From positions 1 through 64,000 of the forward strand of contig NZ_FXYF01000006.1 in assembly GCF_900184945.1 (NCBI RefSeq): a stretch of DNA of 64,000 nucleotides, written 5' to 3'. Positions 33,683-42,600 of this stretch are shown here, one piece after another. A program made the position numbers and the translations under genes. The notes under the pieces are model-generated. The model was not told where the DNA came from and ran no database searches. It saw only the letters and a list, made by a program, of their open reading frames with translations. The stretch comes from Antarctobacter aquimaris. GTDB lineage: Bacteria; Pseudomonadota; Alphaproteobacteria; Rhodobacterales; Rhodobacteraceae. How positions within the stretch are numbered: position 1 is the stretch's first letter; each line of letters opens with the position of its first letter.

Positions 33683-33753
33683 TTTGGTATACCAAAAAAC
33701 CTTGCCTGTCGACATGGCTTTGGTTAGCTTGCCTTCACCGGATGGCATACCAT
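33683..33753. promoter_or_regulatory. GntR-type operator pair in the gntR-dctP intergenic region
   Basis: A perfect TTTGGTATACCAAA palindrome (33683-33696) and a second ATGGCATACCAT (33742-33753) lie 58 bases apart. They sit between the FCD regulator and the TRAP substrate-binding gene. A pair on the promoter would permit cooperative repression of both divergent units. Confidence 0.75.
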
Positions 33754-33816
33754 CCCACACAGGGGGCTCACCCCCGATCGTACAACGGCGGGACCACCCG
33801 TCGAAGGGAGGAACAG

Positions 33817-34827
33817 ATGAAGAATCTTCTGACAACGGCGGCCGCCGTTGCCATTGCCGCATCCGCGGCTCAGGCGCAGGACGTGACCCTGCGCATCCAG
33901 ACCCACTATGCCTCCGAGCATCCCTCGGGCCAGTTGGCGGCGATGTTCATCGACGACGTGCAGACCATGTCCGGCGGCGAGATCGCCATCGAGATGTTCT
34001 ATTCGTCCTCCGTCGTCGCCACGACCGAGACCTTCGACGCTGCCATCAACGGCATCCTCGACTGCGACATGACCGGTGGCGCCTACCAGACGGGCAAGAA
34101 CCCGGCGTTCCAGTTCGTCGGCGACATCATGGGCGGCTACGACACCCCGTGGCAGCAGATCTCCTGGCTGTACTACGGCGGCGGCTACGATGCCGCGCAG
34201 GAACTCTACAACTCGCAGAACATGCAGCTGATCGGCTGGTGGCTCTACGGCCAGGAATCGCTGTCCTCGTCCAAGCCGCTCGCCGGCCCCGAGGACCTGA
34301 AGGGCTGGAAGTTCCGTTCGCCTCCGGGCCTCGAGACCGAGATCTTCACCGAGCTGGGCGCAACCCCGATCGTGATGGACTTCACCGAGATCTTCACCGC
34401 GCTGGAAACCGGCATCATCGACGGCGCGGACGCCTCGGGCCTGTACAACAACGTGGGCCTGGGCCTCTATGACATCGTCAAGCACGCCACCTATCCCGGC
34501 TTCCACTCGATGCCGTCGGACCACCTGGCCTGCAACAAGGACATCTGGGACGGCCTGAGCGAAAAGCACCGCCGGATCATCGACACCGCGATGCAGAAGC
34601 TGACGCTGCACACCGCCCTGTCGAACGAGAAGAAGAACGCCGAAGCCGCGGCCGAGCTGACCGCCAAGGGCGTGACGCTGTACAACTGGTCGGAAAAGGA
34701 CCGCGCCGACTTCCGCAAGGCCGCGCAAAAGGCATGGGACGGCTGGGCCGCCAAGACCCCGGAGGCTGCCGCCCTTGTCGCCAGCCACCGAGAGTACCTG
34801 AGCGCCCTCGGCCTCGTCGCCAAGTGA
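33817..34827 (+). CDS. dctP: TRAP transporter substrate-binding protein (DctP family)
   Basis: The 336-residue periplasmic protein has a signal peptide (about 1-20, cleavage at AQA) and the DctP fold, with LKGWKFRSPPGLE (about 166-178) carrying the arginine that anchors the substrate carboxylate. The IDGADAS loop follows. TRAP SBPs bind organic or sugar acids and pass them to DctQM; the following permeases confirm the role. The DctP gene has its own GGGAGGAACAG site and is followed by a hairpin terminator before dctQ, so it probably makes more transcript than the permease genes. Confidence 0.95.
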   Translation: MKNLLTTAAAVAIAASAAQAQDVTLRIQTHYASEHPSGQLAAMFIDDVQTMSGGEIAIEMFYSSSVVATTETFDAAINGILDCDMTGGAYQTGKNPAFQFVGDIMGGYDTPWQQISWLYYGGGYDAAQELYNSQNMQLIGWWLYGQESLSSSKPLAGPEDLKGWKFRSPPGLETEIFTELGATPIVMDFTEIFTALETGIIDGADASGLYNNVGLGLYDIVKHATYPGFHSMPSDHLACNKDIWDGLSEKHRRIIDTAMQKLTLHTALSNEKKNAEAAAELTAKGVTLYNWSEKDRADFRKAAQKAWDGWAAKTPEAAALVASHREYLSALGLVAK

Positions 34828-34855
34828 TTGCCGGGCTAGTCGCCTCGTGACGACG

Positions 34856-34886
34856 CGGCGAGCCTTTCGCGAGGCTCGCCGTTTTT
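34856..34886 (+). terminator. Internal hairpin/T-run between dctP and dctQ
   Basis: CGGCGAGCCT pairs perfectly with AGGCTCGCCG around TTCGCG and is followed by TTTTT. It lies 29 bases after the dctP stop. Partial termination there would favour the binding protein over the permease. Confidence 0.85.
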
Positions 34887-34985
34887 GTACCTGCAGCGCC
34901 CACGCGCGGCCCGCGCGCCCGGTTCCGGGTGCGTTCCGTCCCGGCGCCGCTGGCCAACCCATCCGCGACACCGGGGAACCCGTCC

Positions 34986-35789
34986 ATGGAACAGCAGCAC
35001 AGCGTCTGGCTGGGATCGCTCAGAAAGCCGGTCCGCGCCGCGATGATCGGCTTTTCTGGCCTGACCATTGCCCTCTCGATCTACCTGATCTTCAACTCCT
35101 CCATCGGCATGCACGAGATGATCCGCCCGCAGGGCAAGCCGATCGTGATCGTCACGCTGATCAGTTTCGCGCTCGCCCTGCTGTTTGCCTCGCTCTACCT
35201 CAGCGATGACCGTGGCCTGATCGAGCCCGAACGCACCGGCCCCTTCGACATCCTGTCGCTGGTCTGCTCGCGCCTGGCCATGCTGTCGATCGCCATCGTG
35301 GTGATCGTCATGTTCTACGAGGTCGTCTCGCGCTATGCCTTCAACGCACCGACCATGTGGGCAAACGAATTGTCGCTGTGGATCGCGGCCTTCCTGTTCA
35401 TGCTGGCGGGTCTCTACGCCATGCAGCAGCGCAGCCACATCCGCATCTACGTCATCTATGACATCATGCCCCGCTGGATGCAGAAGGCCTCGGACTGCAT
35501 GTCGGTCTTCCTGATCTGGGTGTTTACCGCCTGCCTGATCTACGGCGGCTACAACGACGCAGTGCGCCGGATGCTGCGGATGGAGACCTTTGGCACGGCC
35601 TGGGATCCGCCGCTGCCCGGCACGGTCAAGCCGATGATCCTGATCGTCATCCTGCTGGTGGCCATCCAGGCGCTGTCGAACCTGATCGCCGACTGGAACA
35701 AGGCCCCCGAACACCACAGCCCGGCCGACGAGATCGACGAACACGAGATCGAGCTGATCCGCCGCACCCTCGAACAGGACAAGAAGTAA
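34986..35789 (+). CDS. dctQ: TRAP transporter small permease (DctQ) with an extended N-terminus
   Basis: The 267-residue inner-membrane protein is longer than the usual DctQ of about 160-190. It has two added N-terminal helices (about 20-40 and 50-70) before the DctQ core of four helices, in which FYEVVSRYAFNAPTMWANELSLWIAAFLF is recognisable. The C-terminus is acidic and cytosolic. It overlaps dctM by one base (TAATG). DctQ helps gate the DctM carrier. Confidence 0.9.
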   Translation: MEQQHSVWLGSLRKPVRAAMIGFSGLTIALSIYLIFNSSIGMHEMIRPQGKPIVIVTLISFALALLFASLYLSDDRGLIEPERTGPFDILSLVCSRLAMLSIAIVVIVMFYEVVSRYAFNAPTMWANELSLWIAAFLFMLAGLYAMQQRSHIRIYVIYDIMPRWMQKASDCMSVFLIWVFTACLIYGGYNDAVRRMLRMETFGTAWDPPLPGTVKPMILIVILLVAIQALSNLIADWNKAPEHHSPADEIDEHEIELIRRTLEQDKK

Positions 35790-37534
35790 TGGTCGATATC
35801 GGCACCCTCTCCCTCATCCTGCTGCTGGCGATGTTCGCGTTGCTGGCCATCGGGATGCCGCTCGGCTTTGCTTCGGCCTTCCTCGCCGTCGTGACGCTGG
35901 TGCTCAAGTTCGACGTGGACGTGCTGTTCCGCACCTGGGGCCAGGGCCCGTTCAACGTGCTGGGCCAGGCGGTCTACCGGCAGATGACCAACTACGTGCT
36001 GATCTCGGTGCCGTTGTTCATCTTCATGGCGGCGCTGCTGGAACGATCCGGCATCGCACGCGACATGTATTCCTCGCTCAACGTCTGGCTCAGCCGGACA
36101 CGCGGCGGCATCGCCATCGTGACGAGCGTCATGGCCGTCATCATGGCCGCCATGTCCGGCATCATCGGCGGCGAAGTGGTCCTGCTGGGCCTGATCGCGC
36201 TGCCGCAGATGCTGCGGCTGGGCTACAACCAGAACCTGGCCATCGGCACCATCTGCGCCTCGGGCAGCCTGGGCACCATGATCCCGCCGTCGATCGTGCT
36301 GATCTTCTACGGGCTGGTGACCGAAACCTCGATCAAGGCGCTGTTCACCGCGTCGTTCCTGCCCGGCTTCATGCTGGCCTCGTTCTTCATCCTCTACATC
36401 ATCATCACCACCCGTCTGAACCCGGAAAAGGCCCCCCTGCCCAAGGAACCCGAGGATTTCAGCGGCTTCGGCACCAGCCTGCCGGCCAAGGTGATCTTTG
36501 CCCTGCTGCTGGTGCTGGCGGCGGTGAACTTCGTCATGGCGGTGTCGGCGGGCGGCGGCTGGATCGGCGCCTTTGTCAACCTGGTCTTTGCCGCCGTGCT
36601 GCTGTGGCTGACCTTTGCGCCCAAGGGGACGCTGTTCCTGACCTTCCTCTTCGTCATCTTCTCAGGTTTCTTTGCCCTGATGTTCCTGCGGGCGCTCTAC
36701 TTCACCCTGACCGGGCAGAACAACCTGAGCGAAGGCACCGACCCGATCGTCATGGGCATGACCTCTGACCTGCCCTGGCTGGGCGGCACGCTGGTCTTCG
36801 CGCTGCTGTTGCTGGTCTTCGTCTTCGGCAAGTCGCGGATCGAAACCTCGTGGTCGATGGGCCGCGGCCTGGTGGCGCCGATCATCGTGATCGGCGTGGT
36901 GCTGGGGTCGATCTACGGTGGCATCACCGGCATCACCGAGGCGGCCGGCATGGGCGCGGTGGCGGTCTTCGTCATCGGCATGGTGCGGCGCGAGATGACC
37001 TGGGACATCGTCTGGGACAGCCTGATGCGCACGCTGAAGTCGACCGGCACCATCATCTGGGTGACGATCGGCGCGGCGGCCCTTGCGGCGGCCTACACCC
37101 TGGCGGGTGGCCCGCAGTACGTGGCCAACATGATCGTCGGCGCCGACATGCCGACCATGGGCGTCATCCTGGTGATGATGGTGATCTTTCTCATCATGGG
37201 CATGTTCATGGACTGGGTCGGCATCGTGCTGCTGGTCATGCCGGTGTTCCTGCCCATCGTCGTACGGCTTCCGGCCGAAGAGATCGGCTGGCTGGGCCAT
37301 GTCGATGCGCGCTACATCCCGATCTGGTTCGGCGTGGTGTTCTGCATGAACATGCAGGTCAGCTTTCTGTCGCCGCCGTTCGGTCCGGCCGCCTTCTACC
37401 TCAAGTCGGTGGCCCCGCCACACATCTCGCTGACCGACATCTTCCGCGGCTTCCTGCCCTTCATCGCGCTGCAACTCTGTGCGCTGGCGGTGCTGCTGGC
37501 CTGGCCGCCGATGATCACGCTCTTCCTCGACTGA
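35789..37534 (+). CDS. dctM: TRAP transporter large permease (DctM family)
   Basis: The 581-residue protein is the ion-coupled permease with a first conserved block MPLGFASAFLAVVTL, a central IIGGEVVLLGLIALPQML segment, ASGSLGTMIPPSIVLIFYG (the DctM signature, about 168-186) and about 12-13 helices. It is longer than typical DctM (about 430) because of extra helices in the middle (about 225-340), as in the larger TRAP subgroup. With dctP and dctQ it forms the sodium-driven uptake system. Confidence 0.94.
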   Translation: MVDIGTLSLILLLAMFALLAIGMPLGFASAFLAVVTLVLKFDVDVLFRTWGQGPFNVLGQAVYRQMTNYVLISVPLFIFMAALLERSGIARDMYSSLNVWLSRTRGGIAIVTSVMAVIMAAMSGIIGGEVVLLGLIALPQMLRLGYNQNLAIGTICASGSLGTMIPPSIVLIFYGLVTETSIKALFTASFLPGFMLASFFILYIIITTRLNPEKAPLPKEPEDFSGFGTSLPAKVIFALLLVLAAVNFVMAVSAGGGWIGAFVNLVFAAVLLWLTFAPKGTLFLTFLFVIFSGFFALMFLRALYFTLTGQNNLSEGTDPIVMGMTSDLPWLGGTLVFALLLLVFVFGKSRIETSWSMGRGLVAPIIVIGVVLGSIYGGITGITEAAGMGAVAVFVIGMVRREMTWDIVWDSLMRTLKSTGTIIWVTIGAAALAAAYTLAGGPQYVANMIVGADMPTMGVILVMMVIFLIMGMFMDWVGIVLLVMPVFLPIVVRLPAEEIGWLGHVDARYIPIWFGVVFCMNMQVSFLSPPFGPAAFYLKSVAPPHISLTDIFRGFLPFIALQLCALAVLLAWPPMITLFLD

Positions 37535-37541
37535 GCCTTGC

Positions 37542-37573
37542 CCGGACCGGCCGCCGTTGGCGGGCCGGTCCGG
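37542..37573 (+). terminator. Hairpin after the TRAP genes
   Basis: CCGGACCGGCC pairs with GGCCGGTCCGG around a 10-base loop. The T run behind it is broken (ATCTCCCTTT), so termination may be partial. It is eight bases after the dctM stop. Confidence 0.6.
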
Positions 37574-37587
37574 ATCTCCCTTTCCCC

Positions 37588-37637
37588 CGGGTTTCGTCTG
37601 ACCGAGAATGCCCCGGGGAGTCGCGGCAGCGCCCCAG
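37588..37637 (-). repeat. Degenerate REP-like element
   Basis: CCCGGGTTTCGTCTGACCG, then AGAATGCCCCGGGGAGTCG and GGCAGCGCCCC keep the general layout of the intergenic element, but the TTTGGTTTGAAAAATACC part is mutated. It sits between dctM and the enolase-superfamily gene. Confidence 0.5.
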
Positions 37638-37654
37638 GCCCACGGAACAGACCC

Positions 37655-38740
37655 ATGCCCGCCATCGACCGCATCCAGACCGACCATTACCTGCTGCCCC
37701 TGCCCCGCGCGCTGAAGGATTCCATGCACGGGGTGATGACCGGTTTTGAAGTCGTGACCGCCCGCGTGACCGATGCCGAGGGCGCGACGGGCACCGGCTA
37801 CACCTTCACCTGCGGCGTCAACGGCGGCGCCATCGCAGACATCCTGCGGCGCGAGATGACGCCGCGCGCGCTGGGCCGCGACGCCGACCTTGTCGAGGCG
37901 CTGTGGCGCGACCTGTGGTGGGATTTCCACTACGGCGGGCGCGGCGGGCCGACGGTGCTGGCGCTGTCGGCACTGGACATGGCGCTGTGGGACCTCAAGG
38001 CACGCCGCGCCGGGCTGCCGCTGTATCGCCTGCTGGGCGGCTTCGACCCTGCGGTGCCCTGCTACGCCGGCGGCATCGACATCGACCTGTCCCCGGCGGA
38101 ACTGGTCGACCAGACCCATGCCAACCTGGCCAAGGGGCACCGCGCGATCAAGATGAAGGTCGGGCGCGACCGGCTGTCCGAGGACGTGGCCAAGCTGGCC
38201 GCGCTGCGCGACGCCTTTGACCCCGACATGCCGCTGATGGCCGACGCCAACATGAAATACACCGTCGACGGCGCCATCCGCGCCGCCCGCGCCTTTGCCG
38301 ATTTCGACCTGACCTGGTTCGAGGAACCCATCGTGCCGGAACACCCCGAGGGCCACGCCCGCGTCGCGGCCGAAGGCGGCATCCCGGTGGCCAGCGGCGA
38401 AAACCTCCGCTCGGTCTGGGAGTTCCGCCAGGCCATCCTGGGCGGTGTCACCTTTCCCGAGCCGGACGTCACCAACTGCGGCGGCGTCACGCCGTTCCTC
38501 AAGATCGCCCACCTGGCCGAGGCCTTTCACCTGCCGGTCACCAGCCACGGCGCGCACGACATCACCGTGCACCTGCTGGCCGCCGTGCCCAACCGCAGCT
38601 ACCTCGAGGCGCATGGCTTTGGCCTGGAGGCCTATGTCGAGACGCCCTTGCAGATCGTCGAAGGACGGGCCCTGGCCCCCGAGCGGCCGGGACACGGCAT
38701 CGCCTTTGACTGGGACCGGCTGGAGCGGCTGCGCGCATGA
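37655..38740 (+). CDS. Mandelate racemase/muconate lactonizing enzyme (enolase) superfamily protein
   Basis: The 361-residue protein has a capping domain and a TIM barrel. Visible active-site features are the K-x-K pair in AIKMKVGRD (about 165-173), metal ligands in MADANMKY (Asp), WFEEPIVPE (Glu) and ASGENLRS (Glu), and SHGAHDITVHLL (His/Asp dyad). This is the pattern of the mandelate racemase subgroup of acid-sugar dehydratases. The substrate cannot be assigned, but a sugar acid imported by the TRAP system is likely. Confidence 0.9.
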   Translation: MPAIDRIQTDHYLLPLPRALKDSMHGVMTGFEVVTARVTDAEGATGTGYTFTCGVNGGAIADILRREMTPRALGRDADLVEALWRDLWWDFHYGGRGGPTVLALSALDMALWDLKARRAGLPLYRLLGGFDPAVPCYAGGIDIDLSPAELVDQTHANLAKGHRAIKMKVGRDRLSEDVAKLAALRDAFDPDMPLMADANMKYTVDGAIRAARAFADFDLTWFEEPIVPEHPEGHARVAAEGGIPVASGENLRSVWEFRQAILGGVTFPEPDVTNCGGVTPFLKIAHLAEAFHLPVTSHGAHDITVHLLAAVPNRSYLEAHGFGLEAYVETPLQIVEGRALAPERPGHGIAFDWDRLERLRA

Positions 38741-38769
38741 CCTGGTGGCCGGACTTGTGGCAGACTGCG

Positions 38770-38824
38770 GGAGCGAGGGGCCAGCCCCTCGCGCTCCCCG
38801 GGATACTTGTGGCCAGAAGAAACC
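38770..38824 (+). repeat. REP-like element variant
   Basis: GGGAGCGAGGGGCCAGCCCC and TCGCGCTCCCCGGGATACTT are followed by GTGGCCAGAAGAAACC. The layout matches the forward copies at 16694 and 48491, but with a longer first hairpin. It lies between the enolase-superfamily and PhyH genes. Confidence 0.7.
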
Positions 38825-38851
38825 TGACCCGTCTTGCAAGGAGATGACACA

Positions 38852-39802
38852 ATGCCCCTGATGCTGACCCCGGAGCAGGTCCGGCAGTTCGAGTCGGAGG
38901 GTTACCTTGTCGTGGAGGATGTGCTTGACCCGGCGGTTCTGGACGCCGTAAAGGCCGAGTTTGCCGCGCTTCTCGACGATCTTTACGCCGGCTGGCAGGC
39001 CGAGGGCCGCGTGCCGCCCGCCGAAGGCAGGGATTTCTGGCAAAAGCTGCTGGTCGCCTACCAGGCCGGGTGCGACTGGTTCCAGCCGATGGACATCTCG
39101 CTGCCCGGCGGCGAGATCGCGCCGGACACGCCGTTCCACTTCGGCCCGGCGGTATTCGACATGCTGACCGCGCCGCGGCTGCTGGACATGGTCGAGGACC
39201 TGATCGGGCCGGAACTGACCTCGAACCCGATCCAGCACGTCCGGCTGAAGCCGCCCGCGACTGCCCTGCACGCCGACGAGGTCCGCGCCCACATCACCGC
39301 CACCGACTGGCACCAGGACCGCGCCGTCGCGCATGAAGGCGCGGACAAAACGCGGATGGTCACCGTCTGGCTCGCCGTGGGCGACGCGACGGTCGAGAAC
39401 GGCTGCCTGCAGGTGGTGCCCGGCAAGCCGCGGATGTACCCGCATTGCCCACAGAAACAGACCGCGATCGCGCCCGGTTTCCTGGACGAGGAGGCCGCCC
39501 TGCCGCTGCCGGTCAGGGCCGGCGGCGCGGTGCTGTTCCACCCGCTGACGCCGCACGCCTCGCTGGTCAACCGCAGCGCGGCCTTCCGCTGGAGTTTTGA
39601 CATCCGCTTCAACGTCACCGGGCAATCGACCGGCCGTGAGCATTTTCCCAGCTTCGTCGCCCGCTCGCGCGCGGCGCCGGAGACCGAACTGCGCGACTGG
39701 CAGGCGTGGAAGGCGATGTGGGAGGCCACCCGCGCCCGCCTCGCCCTGAAGCCGCACATCCCGATCCACCGCTGGCAGGCCGACAGCCCGGTCTGCGCCT
39801 GA
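38852..39802 (+). CDS. Phytanoyl-CoA dioxygenase family protein
   Basis: The 316-residue protein belongs to the Fe(II)/2-oxoglutarate oxygenases (PhyH). The iron ligands are probably His and Asp in TDWHQDRAV (about 155-163) and His in FHPLTPHAS (about 228-236), and the oxoglutarate Arg is downstream (RWSFDIRFN). PhyH enzymes hydroxylate diverse small molecules. AAGGAGATGACACA precedes the ATG at 38852. It follows the enolase gene in the sugar-acid island; the substrate is unknown. Confidence 0.88.
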   Translation: MPLMLTPEQVRQFESEGYLVVEDVLDPAVLDAVKAEFAALLDDLYAGWQAEGRVPPAEGRDFWQKLLVAYQAGCDWFQPMDISLPGGEIAPDTPFHFGPAVFDMLTAPRLLDMVEDLIGPELTSNPIQHVRLKPPATALHADEVRAHITATDWHQDRAVAHEGADKTRMVTVWLAVGDATVENGCLQVVPGKPRMYPHCPQKQTAIAPGFLDEEAALPLPVRAGGAVLFHPLTPHASLVNRSAAFRWSFDIRFNVTGQSTGREHFPSFVARSRAAPETELRDWQAWKAMWEATRARLALKPHIPIHRWQADSPVCA

Positions 39803-39803
39803 C

Positions 39804-39873
39804 ACGGGTGCGTCGACACCCGTCCCGGACCTGATCCGGGACCCCGCCACAGGAGGCTCCGGATCAGGTCCGG
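39804..39873. repeat. Hairpin plus inverted CCGGACCTGATCCGGG repeats
   Basis: ACGGGTGCGTCGACACCCGT forms a hairpin (39804-39823). CCCGGACCTGATCCGGGA (39824-39841) then meets its reverse complement, CTCCGGATCAGGTCCGGGG (39856-39874), so the pair can fold on each other or alone. It lies between PhyH and the UxaA-type gene. Confidence 0.65.
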
Positions 39874-39902
39874 GGCGCGCGTATGAGACCCCGAGGACCC
39901 AG

Positions 39903-41396
39903 ATGAGCACCGTTCGCCTTTCCGACGCCGACAACGTCGTCACCGCCGTCACCCCGCTCCAGATCGGGCAGGAGGGCGCCACCCAGATGATCCCGCGCGG
40001 TCACAAGCTGGCCACGCAGGACATCCCCATGGGGGCGCCCGTCATCAAGTACGCCCAGGTCATCGGCTATGCCGCCGAGGACATCGCCGCGGGGTCGCAT
40101 GTCCACACCCACAACCTCGAATTCCGCAACGTGGACATGGCCTACGAGTTCGGCACCAACCTGCGCCCGGCGAAACCGGCCGCCAAGCCTGACACCTTCA
40201 TGGGTTATCGCCGCGCCTCGGGTCGGGTCGGTACGCGCAACTACATCGCCGTGCTGACCTCGGTGAACTGCTCGGCAACCGCCGCGCGCATGATCGCCGG
40301 GCATTTCACTCCGGAAAAGCTGGCCGCCTACCCCAACGTCGATGGCGTCGTCGCCTTTGTCCACGGCACCGGCTGCGGCATGGCCGGTCAGGGGTCGGAG
40401 GGGTTCGAGGCGTTGCAGCGGGTGATGTGGGGCTATGCCCGCAACCCCAACGTCGGCGGCGTGCTGATGGCGGGCCTCGGCTGCGAGATGAACCAGATCG
40501 ACTGGCTGGTCGAGGCATACGGGCTGAAACCGGGCCCGCTGTTCCAGTCGATGAACATCCAGGACGTCGGTGGCCTGCGCAAGACTATCGAACTGGGCAT
40601 CCGCAAGATCGAGGCCATGCTGCCGATCGTGAACGAGGCGCAGCGCACGGAATGCCCGGCCTCGGACCTGATGGTCGCCCTGCAATGCGGCGGTTCGGAT
40701 GCCTGGTCGGGCATCACCGCCAACCCCGCCGTCGGCTACGCCTGCGACCTGCTGGTGGCGCAGGGCGGCACCGGGGTGCTGGCCGAAACACCCGAGATCT
40801 ACGGCGCCGAACACCTGCTGACGGCTCGCGCGGTCAATCGCGAGGTGGGCGAAAAGCTGGTCGGCCTGATCCGCTGGTGGGAGGACTACACCGCCCGCAA
40901 CAAGGGATCCATGGACAACAACCCCAGCCCCGGCAACAAGAAGGGCGGGCTGACGACGATCCTGGAAAAATCGCTGGGCGCGGCGGCCAAGGGTGGGACG
41001 ACACCGCTGACCGGCGTCTACAAATACGCCGAGCCGGTCACCGCCAAGGGCTTCACCTTCATGGACAGCCCGGGCTACGATCCGGCCAGCGTGACCGGGC
41101 AGATCGCCAGCGGCTGCACGCTGGTGTGTTTCACCACCGGTCGCGGCTCGGCCTTCGGGGCGAAACCCTCGCCGTCGATGAAGGTCGCCACCAACACCGA
41201 GATGTACACCCGCATGACCGAGGACATGGACGTCAACGCCGGCACCATCCTCAGCGAAGGCAAGACCGTCGAGGACGTCGGCCGCGAGATCTATGCGATG
41301 TGGCTGCGCATGGCCTCGGGGGAGAAATCGAAATCCGAGGCGCAGGGTCTGGGCGATTTCGAGTTCGTGCCCTGGCAGATCGGCGCGGTGATGTGA
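39903..41396 (+). CDS. UxaA/GarD family sugar-acid dehydratase (altronate dehydratase-like)
   Basis: The 497-residue protein has an N-terminal SAF domain (about 1-95, DSIP-like segment with LATQDIPMGAPVIKY) and the UxaA core (about 105-490) with RTNY-type entry (GRVGTRNYIAVLTSVNCSATAARMI), FVHGTGCGMAGQG, GLGCEMNQIDWL and QCGGSDAWSGITANPAVG. Altronate and galactarate dehydratases of this family use an iron or a metal cofactor and give 2-keto-3-deoxy acids. The usual split UxaA1/UxaA2 halves are here one chain. Confidence 0.92.
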   Translation: MSTVRLSDADNVVTAVTPLQIGQEGATQMIPRGHKLATQDIPMGAPVIKYAQVIGYAAEDIAAGSHVHTHNLEFRNVDMAYEFGTNLRPAKPAAKPDTFMGYRRASGRVGTRNYIAVLTSVNCSATAARMIAGHFTPEKLAAYPNVDGVVAFVHGTGCGMAGQGSEGFEALQRVMWGYARNPNVGGVLMAGLGCEMNQIDWLVEAYGLKPGPLFQSMNIQDVGGLRKTIELGIRKIEAMLPIVNEAQRTECPASDLMVALQCGGSDAWSGITANPAVGYACDLLVAQGGTGVLAETPEIYGAEHLLTARAVNREVGEKLVGLIRWWEDYTARNKGSMDNNPSPGNKKGGLTTILEKSLGAAAKGGTTPLTGVYKYAEPVTAKGFTFMDSPGYDPASVTGQIASGCTLVCFTTGRGSAFGAKPSPSMKVATNTEMYTRMTEDMDVNAGTILSEGKTVEDVGREIYAMWLRMASGEKSKSEAQGLGDFEFVPWQIGAVM

Positions 41397-41462
41397 TGGT
41401 CCTGCGCATCGGTCTCTTCCGCGCCACGCCAGGGGCAGCCCGGGCCGATCGCCACGGAGCGG

Positions 41463-41507
41463 GCAAGAATTTTCGAAAATTCTTGCAAATTTCCGTGCGG
41501 AAATTTG
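41463..41507. repeat. Two palindromes after the UxaA-type gene
   Basis: A perfect 24-base palindrome (core AATTTTCGAAAATT, 41463-41486) is followed by CAAATTTCCG-TG-CGGAAATTTG (41486-41507). The second arm plus GGCCGCCC is nearly the same as at 44433. The cluster lies between the UxaA-type and Gfo/Idh stop/start codons. Confidence 0.75.
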
Positions 41508-41529
41508 GCCGCCCGGTGGCACCGGTTTC

Positions 41530-42600
41530 ATGACCTCGGCGCTGCCGCTCTGCATCATCGGCGCAGGCTCGATCGGCCGTCGACACATCCAGATGGCGAC
41601 CGAATCCCCGGCGATCCAGCTGACCGCCGTGGTTGAACCCCATCCAGAAACACGCGCCGCGCTGGCCGGGCAAGGCCTGCCCATGGTCGCCAGTATTGAC
41701 GACGTGCCAACGGACACCCGCGCCTGCATCGTCGCCACGCCGACGCCCGACCATTGCCCGACCAGCCTCGCCGCGCTGGACAGAGGCTGGGCGGTGCTTG
41801 TCGAGAAACCCATCGCCGACACGCTGGACAACGCCCGCGCGGTCGCAAGGACCGCCGCAGACAAGGGCCTGCCGCTGATCACCGGCCACCACCGACGATG
41901 CCACCCCTTCGTGCAGGCGGCGCGCGAGGCGCTGCGCGAGATCGGCCCGCTGGTCGGCCTTCAGGGCCTTTGGTCCCTGCGCAAGCACGACAGTTACTAC
42001 GATGTGCCCTGGCGCCGCCTGCCCGGCGCCGGCCCGCTCGCCACCAACCTCAGCCATGAGATCGACCTGCTGAACGTCTTCGCTGGCCTGCCGGTCGAGG
42101 TGACCGCGCTGACCTCAAGCGCCGCCCGGGGGCTGGAGATCGAAGACACCGCGTCGCTGGCCTTCCGCTTCGAAAGCGGCGCGCTCGGCTCTTTCCTGAT
42201 CTCGGACGCCGGTGCCTCGCCCTGGGCCTTCGAGGCCGCCACAGCCGAGAACCCGGCCATCGCGCCCTCGGGCGAAGATTACATCCGCATCACCGGCACC
42301 CTGGGCGCGCTGGCTTTCCCCTCGCTCACCCGCTGGGGGGCCTCCGGCCCGGGCGAGGTGGAGTGGTCCAGACCGCTGCTGCGCCACGATGCGCCGACCT
42401 TCCCCAGGGTCGACCCGCTGCGGGTGCAGATCGACCGCTTTGCCGCCTGTCTCGACAGTGGCGCGGACGACGTCCTGTGCCAGCCGCGCGACGCGATCGC
42501 GGCGCTCGAGATGACATTGGCCACCGCCCTGTCGGGACTGACGCAGCGACCCGTGAGGCGCGGCGAGGTACCGGGACATTTCAAAGGAGTACTGACATGA
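41530..42600 (+). CDS. Gfo/Idh/MocA family oxidoreductase
   Basis: The 356-residue dehydrogenase has a Rossmann motif (CIIGAGSIGRRHIQM, about 8-22) and the VEKPIADT signature (about 94-101), with His residues in GHHRRCHPFVQAA (about 119-131). Its substrate domain follows. It overlaps the SDR gene by four bases (ATGA). In the sugar-acid island it probably oxidises a sugar or sugar acid with NAD(P). Confidence 0.9.
   Translation: MTSALPLCIIGAGSIGRRHIQMATESPAIQLTAVVEPHPETRAALAGQGLPMVASIDDVPTDTRACIVATPTPDHCPTSLAALDRGWAVLVEKPIADTLDNARAVARTAADKGLPLITGHHRRCHPFVQAAREALREIGPLVGLQGLWSLRKHDSYYDVPWRRLPGAGPLATNLSHEIDLLNVFAGLPVEVTALTSSAARGLEIEDTASLAFRFESGALGSFLISDAGASPWAFEAATAENPAIAPSGEDYIRITGTLGALAFPSLTRWGASGPGEVEWSRPLLRHDAPTFPRVDPLRVQIDRFAACLDSGADDVLCQPRDAIAALEMTLATALSGLTQRPVRRGEVPGHFKGVLT

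Noticed and set aside
36662-39982. 1106-aa antisense ORF opposite dctM, enolase and PhyH genes
   Set aside because: It is a shadow frame with His/Gln/Arg-rich composition; the plus-strand genes show family motifs throughout.
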